Source of the DNA: an uncultured Prevotella sp.
GTDB lineage: Bacteria > Bacteroidota > Bacteroidia > Bacteroidales > Bacteroidaceae
Direction: 5' to 3'
Assembly (NCBI GenBank): GCA_900554545.1
Contig: USHW01000023.1
Location: 1-32,808 of the forward strand
DNA length: 32,808 nucleotides
Shown: positions 1 to 7,318 of the stretch, one piece after another
Layout of the letters: the number at the start of each line of letters is the position of its first letter
Numbering within the stretch: position 1 is the stretch's first letter
Notes under the pieces: generated by a model
What the model saw: the letters and a program-made list of their open reading frames with translations, nothing else
The model's database searches: none
Told to the model about the DNA's origin: nothing
Program-made: the position numbers and the translations under genes

Positions 1-1
1 G

Positions 2-742
2 AAAGTAGAACAACCCCCGCCCCACACCCGCGGATCCGCCGCCGCGGCGGTTGAAGGCGGCGACAGCCTGCTCAGGCAGGTGTCGCCCGGCGGACTGCCG
101 GAGCAGATGCTGACGCGTACAGGCTACGTGGCGTCTTACAACAAGACTACGAAGCTGCCAAACTGGGTGGCATGGCACTTGACCGACGACCGCACATCAG
201 GCCCTGCCAAGCGCTCGGGCGTTGACTTCGAGGCCGACATGGACGTGCCTGAGCCGCGCGCCGAAGACTCCGATTATTACGGCTCTGGCTACGACCGTGG
301 GCACATGTGCCCTGCGGCTGACAACAAATACAGCGTGGAAGCCATGCGCGAGTCGTTTCTATTCACAAACATGTGCCCACAGAACGGCAACCTTAACCGC
401 GGCGACTGGAACGAGATGGAGATGGCCTGCCGCCGTTGGGCGAAGCAGTACGGAGGCGTTTACATAGTGTGCGGCCCCATTCTGTATAAAGGCAAGCATA
501 AGACAATAGGCAAGAACAAGGTCACCGTGCCTGAAGCATTCTTCAAGGTGGTGCTGCGCACGGGTGAAAATCCGGCTGCTATCGGCTTTATATACAAGAA
601 CGCCGAAGGCAACCGCCCGAAAGGCGACTATGTGAACACCGTTGACGAGGTGGAGCGCATCACCGGCATCGACTTCTTCCCGTCGCTTCCCGACGACGTA
701 GAAAACAAGGTTGAAGCCACTGCCGACATAGCCGATTGGTAA
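2..742 (+). CDS. DNA/RNA non-specific endonuclease, 5'-truncated by the window
   Basis: The frame is open to the left window edge, so the N-terminus lies outside. A GTG at 80 gives 220 residues, but the frame upstream of it (rich in Pro and Ala, probably a linker after an export signal) is also open, so the GTG need not be the start. The protein carries the DRGH signature of the NUC1/EndA-type (beta-beta-alpha-metal) nucleases: YDRGHMCPAADN at 290-325, with the catalytic His codon at 302-304. A following region (NMCPQNGNLNRGDWN) supplies the Asn that normally holds Mg2+. In this family the enzyme cleaves single- and double-stranded DNA and RNA without sequence preference and is usually exported. 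The stop at 740-742 is followed within 40 bp by a 22-bp-period palindrome array. I am confident of the family; substrate and location are inferred. Confidence 0.9.
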   Translation, partial: KVEQPPPHTRGSAAAAVEGGDSLLRQVSPGGLPEQMLTRTGYVASYNKTTKLPNWVAWHLTDDRTSGPAKRSGVDFEADMDVPEPRAEDSDYYGSGYDRGHMCPAADNKYSVEAMRESFLFTNMCPQNGNLNRGDWNEMEMACRRWAKQYGGVYIVCGPILYKGKHKTIGKNKVTVPEAFFKVVLRTGENPAAIGFIYKNAEGNRPKGDYVNTVDEVERITGIDFFPSLPDDVENKVEATADIADW

Positions 743-776
743 CGTCGGGCAACAGCTTGATAATCAGCTTATTTCC

Positions 777-858
777 AAAAGGCCGTCTTTTACCTTCCAA
801 AAGACGGCCTTTTGCCGTGTAAAAGGTGGCCTTTTGTAATGCGAAAGGTCACCTTTTG
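777..858. repeat. 22-bp-period palindrome array A (4 units)
   Basis: Units of 15 bp start at 777, 799, 821 and 843, exactly 22 bp apart, and fit the pseudo-palindrome AAAAGRYSRYCTTTT (the fourth begins with G). The 7-bp spacers are ACCTTCC, GCCGTGT and GTAATGC. A near-palindrome containing TTGATAATCAGC (757-770) lies just before the first unit. The array follows the nuclease stop. The remaining sequence up to the promoter at 943 shows nothing recognisable. Confidence 0.9.
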
Positions 859-942
859 TTTTCAGGTTGCTGTCGGGCGGTGTGGGCGCAGGTGATGTTC
901 CGTTGTTTGGTAGTTAAAGAATGCAAATAAAATTGGCGGTGT

Positions 943-973
943 TTTGGTTTGCCGCAGAAAATCATTAACTTTG
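943..973 (+). promoter_or_regulatory. Bacteroidetes-type promoter for the Nif3-like gene
   Basis: TTTG at 943-946, 19 bp, then TAACTTTG at 966-973. This matches the sigma-ABfr -33/-7 pattern. The GTG start is at 1002, giving a leader of roughly 20 nt. Confidence 0.75.
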
Positions 974-1001
974 CACATTATTAAAAGAAAGGCTGAAAAG
1001 C

Positions 1002-1787
1002 GTGAAAATAAGAGAAGTGGTTGACGCCCTTGAACGTTTCGCGCCCCTGCCCCTGCAAGAGAGCTTTGACAATGCCGGCTTGCAGGTAGGACTGACAGAG
1101 GCGGAAGTATCAGGGGCTTTGTTGTGTCTTGACGTGACGGAGGCTGTGGTGGACGAGGCAGTTGCCTTGGGCTGCAACCTCATTGTGAGCCATCATCCGC
1201 TGATTTTCCATGCGCTGAAGCACATCACTTATGATAACGACGTGCAGCGCGCAGTGGCCAAGGCGTTGAAGAATGACGTTACTGTGGTTTCCATGCACAC
1301 AAACATGGACAACGCCTTCGGTGGCGTCAATTTCAGGATAGCGGAGAAAATGGGGCTTGAGGACTGCCGCTTTTTCGCCGGTAAGACGGTTGACGGTATC
1401 GAATGCGGCAGCGGAGTGATAGGCAGTCTGCCCGATGCGGTGGCAGGCGACGACTTTGTGCTCATGCTCAAGCGCACGTTCGATGTTGAGTGCGTGCAGT
1501 GCAACCAGTTGTTGCGCCGCCCTATAAAGACCGTTGCCGTGTGCGGCGGTGCCGGTTCGTTCCTTCTCGGCGACGCCATCGCCGAAGGGGCTGACGCTTT
1601 CGTTACCGGCGAGATGCACTACCACGAGTATTTCGGGCACGAGCAGGAAATACAAATCGCCGTCATAGGCCATTACCAGAGCGAGCAGTTCACCAACGAG
1701 ATATTCAAGGAAATAATAGAGAAGAGGTGCAAGGGAGTGGCGGCATATCTTACTAAGACAAACACCAACCCCATCATTTATTTGTAA
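1002..1787 (+). CDS. Nif3-like dinuclear metal centre protein (DUF34/YbgI family)
   Basis: A 261-residue protein covering the whole Nif3/YbgI family. The conserved metal ligands can be read off: SHHPL (His64, His65), Asp103 in HTNMDN, and His224/Glu228 in GHYQSEQF near the C-terminus. Family members form toroidal hexamers with a two-metal site; they are sometimes annotated as GTP cyclohydrolase I type 2, but the cellular role is unsettled, so I give no reaction. The start is GTG at 1002, chosen because a promoter ends at 973, AAAGAAAGG lies about 10 nt before it, and the family N-terminus (MKIREVVDALE) begins there. It is followed after 201 bp by a zinc-ribbon coiled-coil gene, a neighbour pairing common in Bacteroidetes. 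Confidence 0.93.
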   Translation: MKIREVVDALERFAPLPLQESFDNAGLQVGLTEAEVSGALLCLDVTEAVVDEAVALGCNLIVSHHPLIFHALKHITYDNDVQRAVAKALKNDVTVVSMHTNMDNAFGGVNFRIAEKMGLEDCRFFAGKTVDGIECGSGVIGSLPDAVAGDDFVLMLKRTFDVECVQCNQLLRRPIKTVAVCGGAGSFLLGDAIAEGADAFVTGEMHYHEYFGHEQEIQIAVIGHYQSEQFTNEIFKEIIEKRCKGVAAYLTKTNTNPIIYL

Positions 1788-1944
1788 CAGGAGGGTGGAT
1801 GGTTGCAGGCGGGCTTGCCGGCAAGGGGCAGGCATGAAACGGATGCGCTTGTGTTAATGCGTTTCCGTGTTTTAACAAGATATTGAATAATAACTAAATA
1901 TAACTAACAAGCTGGCGTGGCGGTCGGCGGCAAGGCTGAATTTC

Positions 1945-1976
1945 TTGTCCGCCTGTCTTCCCGTCACTTGTCAATT
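1945..1976. repeat. CTTGTCnn octamer run before a start codon
   Basis: Four octamers in register (TCTTGTCC, GCCTGTCT, TCCCGTCA, CTTGTCAA) end about a dozen bases before the ATG at 1989. The same word family appears before the DjlA-like gene (17258-17330) and in the pyrD/traB gap (23985-24165). Confidence 0.6.
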
Positions 1977-1988
1977 AAAAAAGAAAAT

Positions 1989-2849
1989 ATGGCTAAGAAA
2001 GACCCTACAGATTTGTCAGTAGAGGAGAGGCTGAAGGCTCTCTATCAGTTGCAGACCACATTGTCGGCCATCGACGAGGAGCGCGCGTTGCGCGGCGAAC
2101 TGCCGCTCGAGGTGCAGGACCTTGAGGACGAAATCGCCGGACTTACCACACGCGTGGAGAAAATCAAGAACGACATCAAGGAATTCGAGGATGCCGTGAA
2201 GCAGAAGAAGGCCGAGATTGCCGAGGCGCAGGCAAGTGTGGAGCGGTATAAGACACAGCTCAACGACGTGAAGAACAACCGCGAGTATGACACTTTGAGC
2301 AAGGAAATAGAGTTCCAGACGCTCGAGATTGAGCTGTGCAACAAGAAGATACGCGAGGCCAACACCAAGGTTGAAGAGAAAACGGCCGACCTAAAGGCCA
2401 CCGAAGAGCAGATTGCAGACAGGCGCCAGGCTTTGGAGGAGAAGAAAAGCGAGCTTGACGAGATTATGGACGAAACCCGCGCGGAGGAGGAAAGGCTGAA
2501 AGAGAAGGCCAAGGAGCTTGAGGTAAAGATTGAACCCAGACTGCTGGCAAGCTTCAAGCGCATACGTAAGAACGCGCGCAACGGCCTCGGCATTGTCTAC
2601 GTTCAGCGCGACGCGTGCGGCGGATGCTTTAATAAAATCCCGCCACAGCGCCAGCTTGACATCAAGATGCACAAGAAAATCATTGTATGCGAGTACTGCG
2701 GACGCATACTCATCGACCCCGAACTGGCCGGCGTAAAGGCTGACAAGCCGGTGGAGGAAAAGCCCAAGCGCAAGCGCGCAATACGCAAGCGCGTGGTGAA
2801 AAAAGATGAGGGCGACGAAGGATTCGTACCTGAGGAGACATTGTCTTAA
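1989..2849 (+). CDS. C4-type zinc-ribbon protein with long coiled coil
   Basis: The 286-residue protein has two parts. Residues about 10-190 are an almost unbroken Glu/Lys/Ala-rich heptad region predicted to form an antiparallel coiled coil. A C4 zinc ribbon follows, with Cys210-x2-Cys213 and Cys234-x2-Cys237 (zf-RING_7/COG1579 type). The tail is Lys/Arg-rich (KPKRKRAIRKRVVKK). COG1579 proteins are thought to bind nucleic acid, but no reaction is known. An upstream in-frame ATG at 1917 lies in a repeat-containing leader; the ATG at 1989 is preferred because MAKKDPTDLSVEERLKALYQ is the family-like N-terminus. No TAnnTTTG box is seen in the 201-bp gap, so it is probably co-transcribed with the Nif3-like gene. 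Confidence 0.88.
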   Translation: MAKKDPTDLSVEERLKALYQLQTTLSAIDEERALRGELPLEVQDLEDEIAGLTTRVEKIKNDIKEFEDAVKQKKAEIAEAQASVERYKTQLNDVKNNREYDTLSKEIEFQTLEIELCNKKIREANTKVEEKTADLKATEEQIADRRQALEEKKSELDEIMDETRAEEERLKEKAKELEVKIEPRLLASFKRIRKNARNGLGIVYVQRDACGGCFNKIPPQRQLDIKMHKKIIVCEYCGRILIDPELAGVKADKPVEEKPKRKRAIRKRVVKKDEGDEGFVPEETLS

Positions 2850-2872
2850 CATCTTTTAAACATCAACAGACC

Positions 2873-4180
2873 ATGAAACAAACTAACAAACAAAGTGGAA
2901 GCGTCGTTGCGATAATCGCGATGATGTTTCTTTATGCAATGATTTCATTTGTCACCAATCTTGCCGCGCCGATTGGTGTCATCTGGAAGAACCAGCCGGA
3001 GCTGATGGGCAGCAACACGCTCGGCATGATGGGTAACATGATGAACTTCCTTGCGTACATCTTCATGGGCATCCCGGCTGGTAAAATGCTTATCAAGATT
3101 GGTTACAAGAAAACTGCGCTCGCGGCCATCGCCGTTGGTTTCATAGGCGTGTTTGTGCAGTATCTGTCAGGCTTCCCCACGGGATTGACGGGCTTCTGGG
3201 TGTACCTGCTCGGAGCGTTCATAAGCGGTTTTTCCGTCTGCATGCTCAATACTGTGGTTAACCCGATGCTCAACCTGCTCGGCGGAGGCGGCAACCGCGG
3301 CAACCAGCTCAACCTGATTGGCGGCACGCTCAACTCGCTTTCAGGCACGCTTACGCCTATGCTGGTGGGCGCGCTGGTGGGAACGGTGACCAAGAGCACT
3401 ACAATGAGCGACATCAACCTTGTGCTTTACATCGCCATGGCTGTGTTTGCCGTTGCGTTCATCGTGCTTTCGTTCATCCCCATTGCTGACCCGGAGATGG
3501 GCAAGGCTACGCAGAATACGGTGTTCGAGCACAGCCCCTGGGCGTTCCGTCACTTCTTGCTTGGTGTCATAGCCATCTTTGTTTATGTGGGAATTGAAAT
3601 AGGAATACCCGGCACTCTCAATTTCTACATATCCGATACGTCGGACAAGGGAGCCGGAATGCTTGCCAACGCCGCTACAATCGGCGGTTTCGTGGCCGGA
3701 ACTTACTGGCTGCTCATGCTCGTAGGACGTTTCATTGCCGGCTTCATCGCCGACAAGGTGTCGAGCCGCGTGATGATGATTGCGGTGTCAACCGTGGGCA
3801 TGCTGCTCATACTTTTAGCCATGTTCTCGTCCAAGGATACAACAACGTCGATGCCTGTGTTCACCGGTTCGTCGTTTGAAATGGTTACGGTGCCCGTCAG
3901 CGCGCTGCTCCTGGTGCTCTGCGGACTGTGCACTTCGGTGATGTGGGCAAGCATATTCAACCTCGCCACCGAGGGACTTGGCAAGTACACGGCCATGGCG
4001 TCGGGCATATTCATGATGATGGTGGTAGGCGGCGGCGTGCTTCCGCTCGTGCAGAACTTCATCGCCGATAAGGCCGGCTACATGGTGTCATACATCGTTC
4101 CGCTCATAGCTTTGGCTTACCTGTTCATATATGCCGTATGGGGCAGCAAGAATGTGAACAAGGACATACCTGTTGACTGA
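2873..4180 (+). CDS. MFS transporter, FucP-like (sugar:H+ symporter type)
   Basis: A 435-residue, very hydrophobic protein with about twelve membrane segments, the usual length for the major facilitator superfamily. After a short cytoplasmic N-terminus, TM1 spans roughly residues 10-32. The loop with GIPAGKMLIKIGYKKTAL resembles the TM2-3 signature, and RFIAGFIADKVSSRV is its counterpart in the second half. Gly-rich stretches (GGGGNRGNQLNLIGGTLNSL) resemble the fucose/galactose:H+ symporter branch common in Bacteroidetes, but I cannot name the substrate. It starts 23 bp after the zinc-ribbon gene with no promoter between, and ends before two hairpins and array B. Inner-membrane location is certain; sugar specificity is inference. 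Confidence 0.85.
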   Translation: MKQTNKQSGSVVAIIAMMFLYAMISFVTNLAAPIGVIWKNQPELMGSNTLGMMGNMMNFLAYIFMGIPAGKMLIKIGYKKTALAAIAVGFIGVFVQYLSGFPTGLTGFWVYLLGAFISGFSVCMLNTVVNPMLNLLGGGGNRGNQLNLIGGTLNSLSGTLTPMLVGALVGTVTKSTTMSDINLVLYIAMAVFAVAFIVLSFIPIADPEMGKATQNTVFEHSPWAFRHFLLGVIAIFVYVGIEIGIPGTLNFYISDTSDKGAGMLANAATIGGFVAGTYWLLMLVGRFIAGFIADKVSSRVMMIAVSTVGMLLILLAMFSSKDTTTSMPVFTGSSFEMVTVPVSALLLVLCGLCTSVMWASIFNLATEGLGKYTAMASGIFMMMVVGGGVLPLVQNFIADKAGYMVSYIVPLIALAYLFIYAVWGSKNVNKDIPVD

Positions 4181-4190
4181 CAATAGGAGA

Positions 4191-4285
4191 GGGCGCATGG
4201 CGCGTCTTGCGCCATGCCCTTATCCTTTGCATGTTTACCCCTTGGGCTTTTGTCTCATATCAGGCAGGCCCAAGGGGCTTTCTGT
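4191..4285 (+). terminator. Two tandem hairpins after the MFS gene
   Basis: Hairpin 1 (4191-4219) pairs GCATGGCGC with GCGCCATGC around a short loop. Hairpin 2 pairs CCCCTTGGGC (4238-4247) with GCCCAAGGGG (4268-4277) and is followed by CTTTCTGTTT. Together they plausibly end the Nif3-zinc ribbon-MFS transcript. Confidence 0.6.
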
Positions 4286-4316
4286 TTCAGTGGCGGTCTG
4301 TTTTTTCCGGCTTTGC

Positions 4317-4397
4317 AATATGCCGTCTTTTATCTTCCAAAAGACGGCCTTTTAGCGTGCAAAAGGTGGCCTTTTGGAAGGTAAAAGATGACCTTTT
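4317..4397. repeat. 22-bp-period palindrome array B (4 units)
   Basis: Units start at 4317 (degenerate), 4339, 4361 and 4383, again exactly 22 bp apart. Spacers are ATCTTCC, AGCGTGC and GGAAGGT. The array lies 137 bp after the MFS stop, behind the two hairpins. From 4398 to the promoter at 4544 only an 8-C run (4520-4527) stands out. Confidence 0.9.
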
Positions 4398-4543
4398 GCA
4401 ATTCCGCCGGAAACAGGGTGGATGGCGGTTGATTTTAATGTGATTATTGTTTCGATATTACCCTGTTGCCGTTTTGTCCATGCGCAGTGTTAATATTGTA
4501 TATAAATTGCTAAAATTTACCCCCCCCAGACCGAAAAAATCCG

Positions 4544-4551
4544 TATATTTG
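4544..4551 (+). promoter_or_regulatory. -7 box TATATTTG for the lipoprotein gene
   Basis: TATATTTG lies 40 bp before the ATG at 4592. No convincing -33 TTTG is seen at the usual distance; instead a run of eight C residues (4520-4527) occupies that position. Confidence 0.55.
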
Positions 4552-4591
4552 TATCGATAAATATAAAGTTTGGCGATAAAATAAGTCTGAT

Positions 4592-5425
4592 ATGAAAAAA
4601 TATCTTGTGCCATTTGTTGCGTTGGTAGTTTTCGTTGTGGCAGGTTGTAGCGCTGATGATGACGAAAAAGGAGACACCGTTAAGGTTATTTCAATGTCTG
4701 TCTCGGAAAAGACAGGCATAACTTATGACCTTTTCGACACCAATGCAGAGTATCCCATTGAGTGCATGCTGGTGAAGGAAGAGGGCGGAAACGGGCAGTG
4801 GCAAAATCTGATGTTCGGAGCAATCGAAGGCTTTACGTATGAAAAGGGGCATGCTTATGAGCTGAAAGTAAGGAAAACCATCCTTGCCAATCCGCCTGCC
4901 GACGGCTCGAATTGCAGGTATAAGCTGATAGAGATACTTGAAGACCGCACCGTTACGGAGCCGGAAATACCAGAAGAACCCATTGTGAACAGCGAGGAGG
5001 ACATAGAGTATTATGACCTGTGTCCGTATGGGAAATATGCCATTGAGCCTGAAATAAAGGTGAACAGTGACGGCGGTGTGCTCGTGTCTGGCGGACTTAC
5101 GGCATATCTGCAGTATGAACACAAGCGCATTTACCTTGAGACTGTCCTTCCGAAGGACGACCCTGACTGGATAAAGTTCAACAAAGTACCGTACATGGCG
5201 TATTATGCCTACGTAATATCGCCGCTTACCGACACGATAAGGCTTGTGTCCGCTTCAGGCGGCGGCCCTATGCTGAAAGACGTCATACCGCAAGACGAAT
5301 TCGCCCGGGTAAGGGAACTCCTGGCCGAAGGCGAGGAGCTGAAGTATTCGCTGATACTTGCCAACATTTATAAATACGGTTTGCAGAAATTGGAATTTAC
5401 CGTTTGCCGTGGCAGTGGTTTTTAA
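4592..5425 (+). CDS. DUF4377 domain lipoprotein
   Basis: The 277-residue precursor begins MKKYLVPFVALVVFVVAGC, a classic lipoprotein signal with the acylated Cys at residue 19. The next residues, SADDDE, resemble the acidic lipoprotein export signal that sends Bacteroidetes lipoproteins to the cell surface. Residues about 30-115 match the DUF4377 pattern (IECMLVKEEGG, then EGFTYEKGHAYELKV, NPPADGS and YKLIEI). The remaining 150 residues I do not recognise. No enzymatic function is known. The gene stands alone between array B and the thiamine operon, and its sequence looks more AT-rich than its neighbours, which could indicate a separate history. Confidence 0.8.
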   Translation: MKKYLVPFVALVVFVVAGCSADDDEKGDTVKVISMSVSEKTGITYDLFDTNAEYPIECMLVKEEGGNGQWQNLMFGAIEGFTYEKGHAYELKVRKTILANPPADGSNCRYKLIEILEDRTVTEPEIPEEPIVNSEEDIEYYDLCPYGKYAIEPEIKVNSDGGVLVSGGLTAYLQYEHKRIYLETVLPKDDPDWIKFNKVPYMAYYAYVISPLTDTIRLVSASGGGPMLKDVIPQDEFARVRELLAEGEELKYSLILANIYKYGLQKLEFTVCRGSGF

Positions 5426-5455
5426 TGCCCGCGCAAATAAAAAACGCTGAAAAGT

Positions 5456-5486
5456 TTTGCCGTTACATATTAAAGCACTATCTTTG
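5456..5486 (+). promoter_or_regulatory. Promoter of the thiamine operon
   Basis: TTTG at 5456-5459, exactly 19 bp, then TATCTTTG at 5479-5486. It sits about ten bases before the TPP riboswitch aptamer, so transcription would start right at the aptamer. Confidence 0.85.
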
Positions 5487-5496
5487 CGGACGTACT

Positions 5497-5585
5497 CAAA
5501 AGGTGGTGCCCGGCGGAGTTGTGTCCGTCTGTGGCTGAGATGATACACATTGCACCAGTACGGATAATGCCGACGCTGGGAGTTT
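5497..5585 (+). promoter_or_regulatory. TPP riboswitch (THI box)
   Basis: The aptamer landmarks are present in order: AGGTGGTGCC at 5501-5510, the pyrimidine-sensing GGCTGAGATGATAC at 5533-5545, and the pyrophosphate-side GGATAATGCC followed by GACGCTGGGA at 5562-5581. The terminal pairing of the 5' and 3' ends is short but visible. It lies between the operon promoter and thiD and is expected to lower expression when thiamine pyrophosphate is plentiful. No classic terminator follows; the expression platform may lie in the paired octamer arrays downstream. Confidence 0.95.
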
Positions 5586-5656
5586 TGACGACATTCATTC
5601 TTTTAAACCGCATAAGGGCAGCACGTCCGTGCATTCCGCCTTTCACAGTACATGTT

Positions 5657-5851
5657 TACGGTTATAAGGTTTTTAGGTTATAAGGTTTTACGGTTTGTCC
5701 GCACAGCTTTAGACCTTACAAGACCTTGAAAGCTGTACGACCGGATGGCCGTATAACCCTAAAACCGTACAACCTCAAAACCCAATAACCGCACAACCGT
5801 ATAACCTGATAACCGTACAACCGCATAACCGTAAAACCTAAAAAACGCATC
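5657..5851. repeat. Inverted octamer arrays in the thiD leader
   Basis: Five octamers of type TnnGGTTn (5657-5696) are followed by an ACAGCTTT/AAAGCTGT stem (5703-5710, 5729-5736). Then come thirteen octamers in perfect 8-nt register (5748-5851), most fitting ACCnnnnA, ending five bases before the thiD ATG. The GGTT block is complementary to parts of the AACC block, so the leader RNA can fold into a long imperfect hairpin. The same architecture precedes the NfeD gene. Confidence 0.9.
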
Positions 5852-5856
5852 AACCG

Positions 5857-6681
5857 ATGAAAAGATACGTAACGGCTTTGACTATCGCAGGCTCCGACCC
5901 GTCTGGCGGGGCGGGGCTTCAGGCCGACTTGAAGACCTTTTCGGCTTTGGGTGTGTATGGCGCGACGGCTATAACAGCCGTCACCGTGCAGAACACCGCG
6001 GGAGTGAAATACGTCCATGCATTGCCGCCGCAGGTGGTTTACGATCAGATAACCACTGTGATGGAAGACATTGATGTGGACGCGGCGAAAATCGGAATGG
6101 TTAACGATGCCGCCACGCTTGATGCCATAGTGCGTGCCCTGACGGTGCAAAGGCCGAAGTTCCTGGTGGTAGACCCCGTGATGGTTTCAACGAGCGGATG
6201 CGCTCTTATGCAGCCTGACGCACTGGCTATAATGAAAGAACGGCTGCTGCCAATGGCCGATTTGGTTACTCCAAACCTGCCCGAGGCTTGGACGCTGGCC
6301 GGTAACGACAGTTCGGTAGATGCTGCCGCGCAAGCCATATTGGGGCTTGGCGTAAAGACGCTGCTCATAAAGGGCGGCCATGCCGAAGGCAAGATAAAGA
6401 CCGACTACCTGTATATATATAAAGGTGGAAGCATCAGTCGCACGGAGTTTTCAGCCGAAACGGTAGACACGGAGAACACTCACGGCACTGGATGCACCCT
6501 GTCTGCCGCCATTGCGGCTTACCATGCGCGTGGCTGCGGCATGGAAGAGGCCGTGAGGCAGGCCAAGGCTTACCTTACAAAAGCCCTCGTAGCAGGTGCC
6601 GGTGTCACTGCATGGCACGGCCACGGGCCGGTCAACCATTTGTCAGACCCTTGCAAAATGATTGTAAAAGATGAAGCATAG
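5857..6681 (+). CDS. thiD: Bifunctional hydroxymethylpyrimidine kinase/phosphomethylpyrimidine kinase
   Basis: A 274-residue ribokinase-fold enzyme that phosphorylates HMP and then HMP-P to HMP-PP, the pyrimidine half of thiamine. Diagnostic motifs: AGSDPSGGAGLQADLKTF at residues 11-28, VVDPVM at 104-109, TPNLPE at 138-143, IKGGH at 171-175 and the anion-hole GTGCT at 210-214 with the catalytic Cys213. Length is normal for ThiD. It is the first gene after the TPP riboswitch and its 3' end overlaps thiE by 11 nt, implying translational coupling. Confidence 0.97.
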   Translation: MKRYVTALTIAGSDPSGGAGLQADLKTFSALGVYGATAITAVTVQNTAGVKYVHALPPQVVYDQITTVMEDIDVDAAKIGMVNDAATLDAIVRALTVQRPKFLVVDPVMVSTSGCALMQPDALAIMKERLLPMADLVTPNLPEAWTLAGNDSSVDAAAQAILGLGVKTLLIKGGHAEGKIKTDYLYIYKGGSISRTEFSAETVDTENTHGTGCTLSAAIAAYHARGCGMEEAVRQAKAYLTKALVAGAGVTAWHGHGPVNHLSDPCKMIVKDEA

Positions 6682-7318
6682 GTTGCAGTTCATAACGCAT
6701 TTCACTGAGCGTTATACTTATTTCGACTCGGCGATGATTGCTCTTGAGGGCGGCTGCCGGTGGATTCAGCTTCGCATGAAAGATGCCGGTGAGGCTGAGA
6801 TTGAGCGTGTGGCGCGGCAGATTTTGCCTGAATGCAGGCGCAGGGAGGCCGTGTTTGTCATCGATGACCACGTTGAACTGGCTCTCCGTGTGGGTGCCGA
6901 CGGCGTGCATCTCGGCAAGAACGACATGCCCGTAGACGAGGCGCGGCGCTTGGCTGGTGACGGTTTCATCATCGGCGGCACGGCGAATACGTTTGAAGAC
7001 GTGCAAAGGCTCGCCACGCAGGGTGCCGACTACATAGGCTGCGGTCCGTTCCGCTTTACCACGACGAAGAAAAACCTTGCCCCGATGCTCGGCATCGAGG
7101 GCTACAAGGACATTCTTTCACGGATGAAAGAGCATGGCATAACGCTTCCTCTTGTCGCCATCGGCGGCATAACAGGCGGCGACATACCGCAGCTTATGGC
7201 CGCAGGCGTGTCGGGTATAGCCCTCAGCGGCAGCGTGTTGCGTGCCGAGCGGCCTGTTGAAGAAATGAAGAAAGTAGTAAACGAATTAAGAATTAAAAAC
7301 ATTTCTTATGGAGAATGA
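6671..7318 (+). CDS. thiE: Thiamine phosphate synthase
   Basis: A 215-residue TIM-barrel enzyme that joins HMP-PP with thiazole phosphate to give thiamine monophosphate. Family motifs: WIQLRMKDA (31-39), FVIDDHVELAL where the canonical motif has ND, GADGVHLGKNDMP, GCGPFRFTTTKKN for pyrophosphate binding, and AIGGIT. It overlaps thiD at its start and thiC at its end, both by 11 nt. The last codons (NELRIKNISYGE) are AT-rich and contain GAATTAAGAATTAA, resembling the heptamer repeats found elsewhere in gene leaders, so the extreme C-terminus may have been reshaped by such a repeat. This is the canonical ThiE of the operon; a second diverged copy is at 10099. Confidence 0.95.
   Translation: MKHRLQFITHFTERYTYFDSAMIALEGGCRWIQLRMKDAGEAEIERVARQILPECRRREAVFVIDDHVELALRVGADGVHLGKNDMPVDEARRLAGDGFIIGGTANTFEDVQRLATQGADYIGCGPFRFTTTKKNLAPMLGIEGYKDILSRMKEHGITLPLVAIGGITGGDIPQLMAAGVSGIALSGSVLRAERPVEEMKKVVNELRIKNISYGE

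Noticed and set aside
1917..1988. Upstream start of the zinc-ribbon gene
   Set aside because: The extra 24 codons are encoded by the CTTGTCnn repeat leader and are not family-like.
4173..4443. Two small ORFs after the MFS gene
   Set aside because: They run through the terminator hairpins and array B; amino acid content reflects the repeats.
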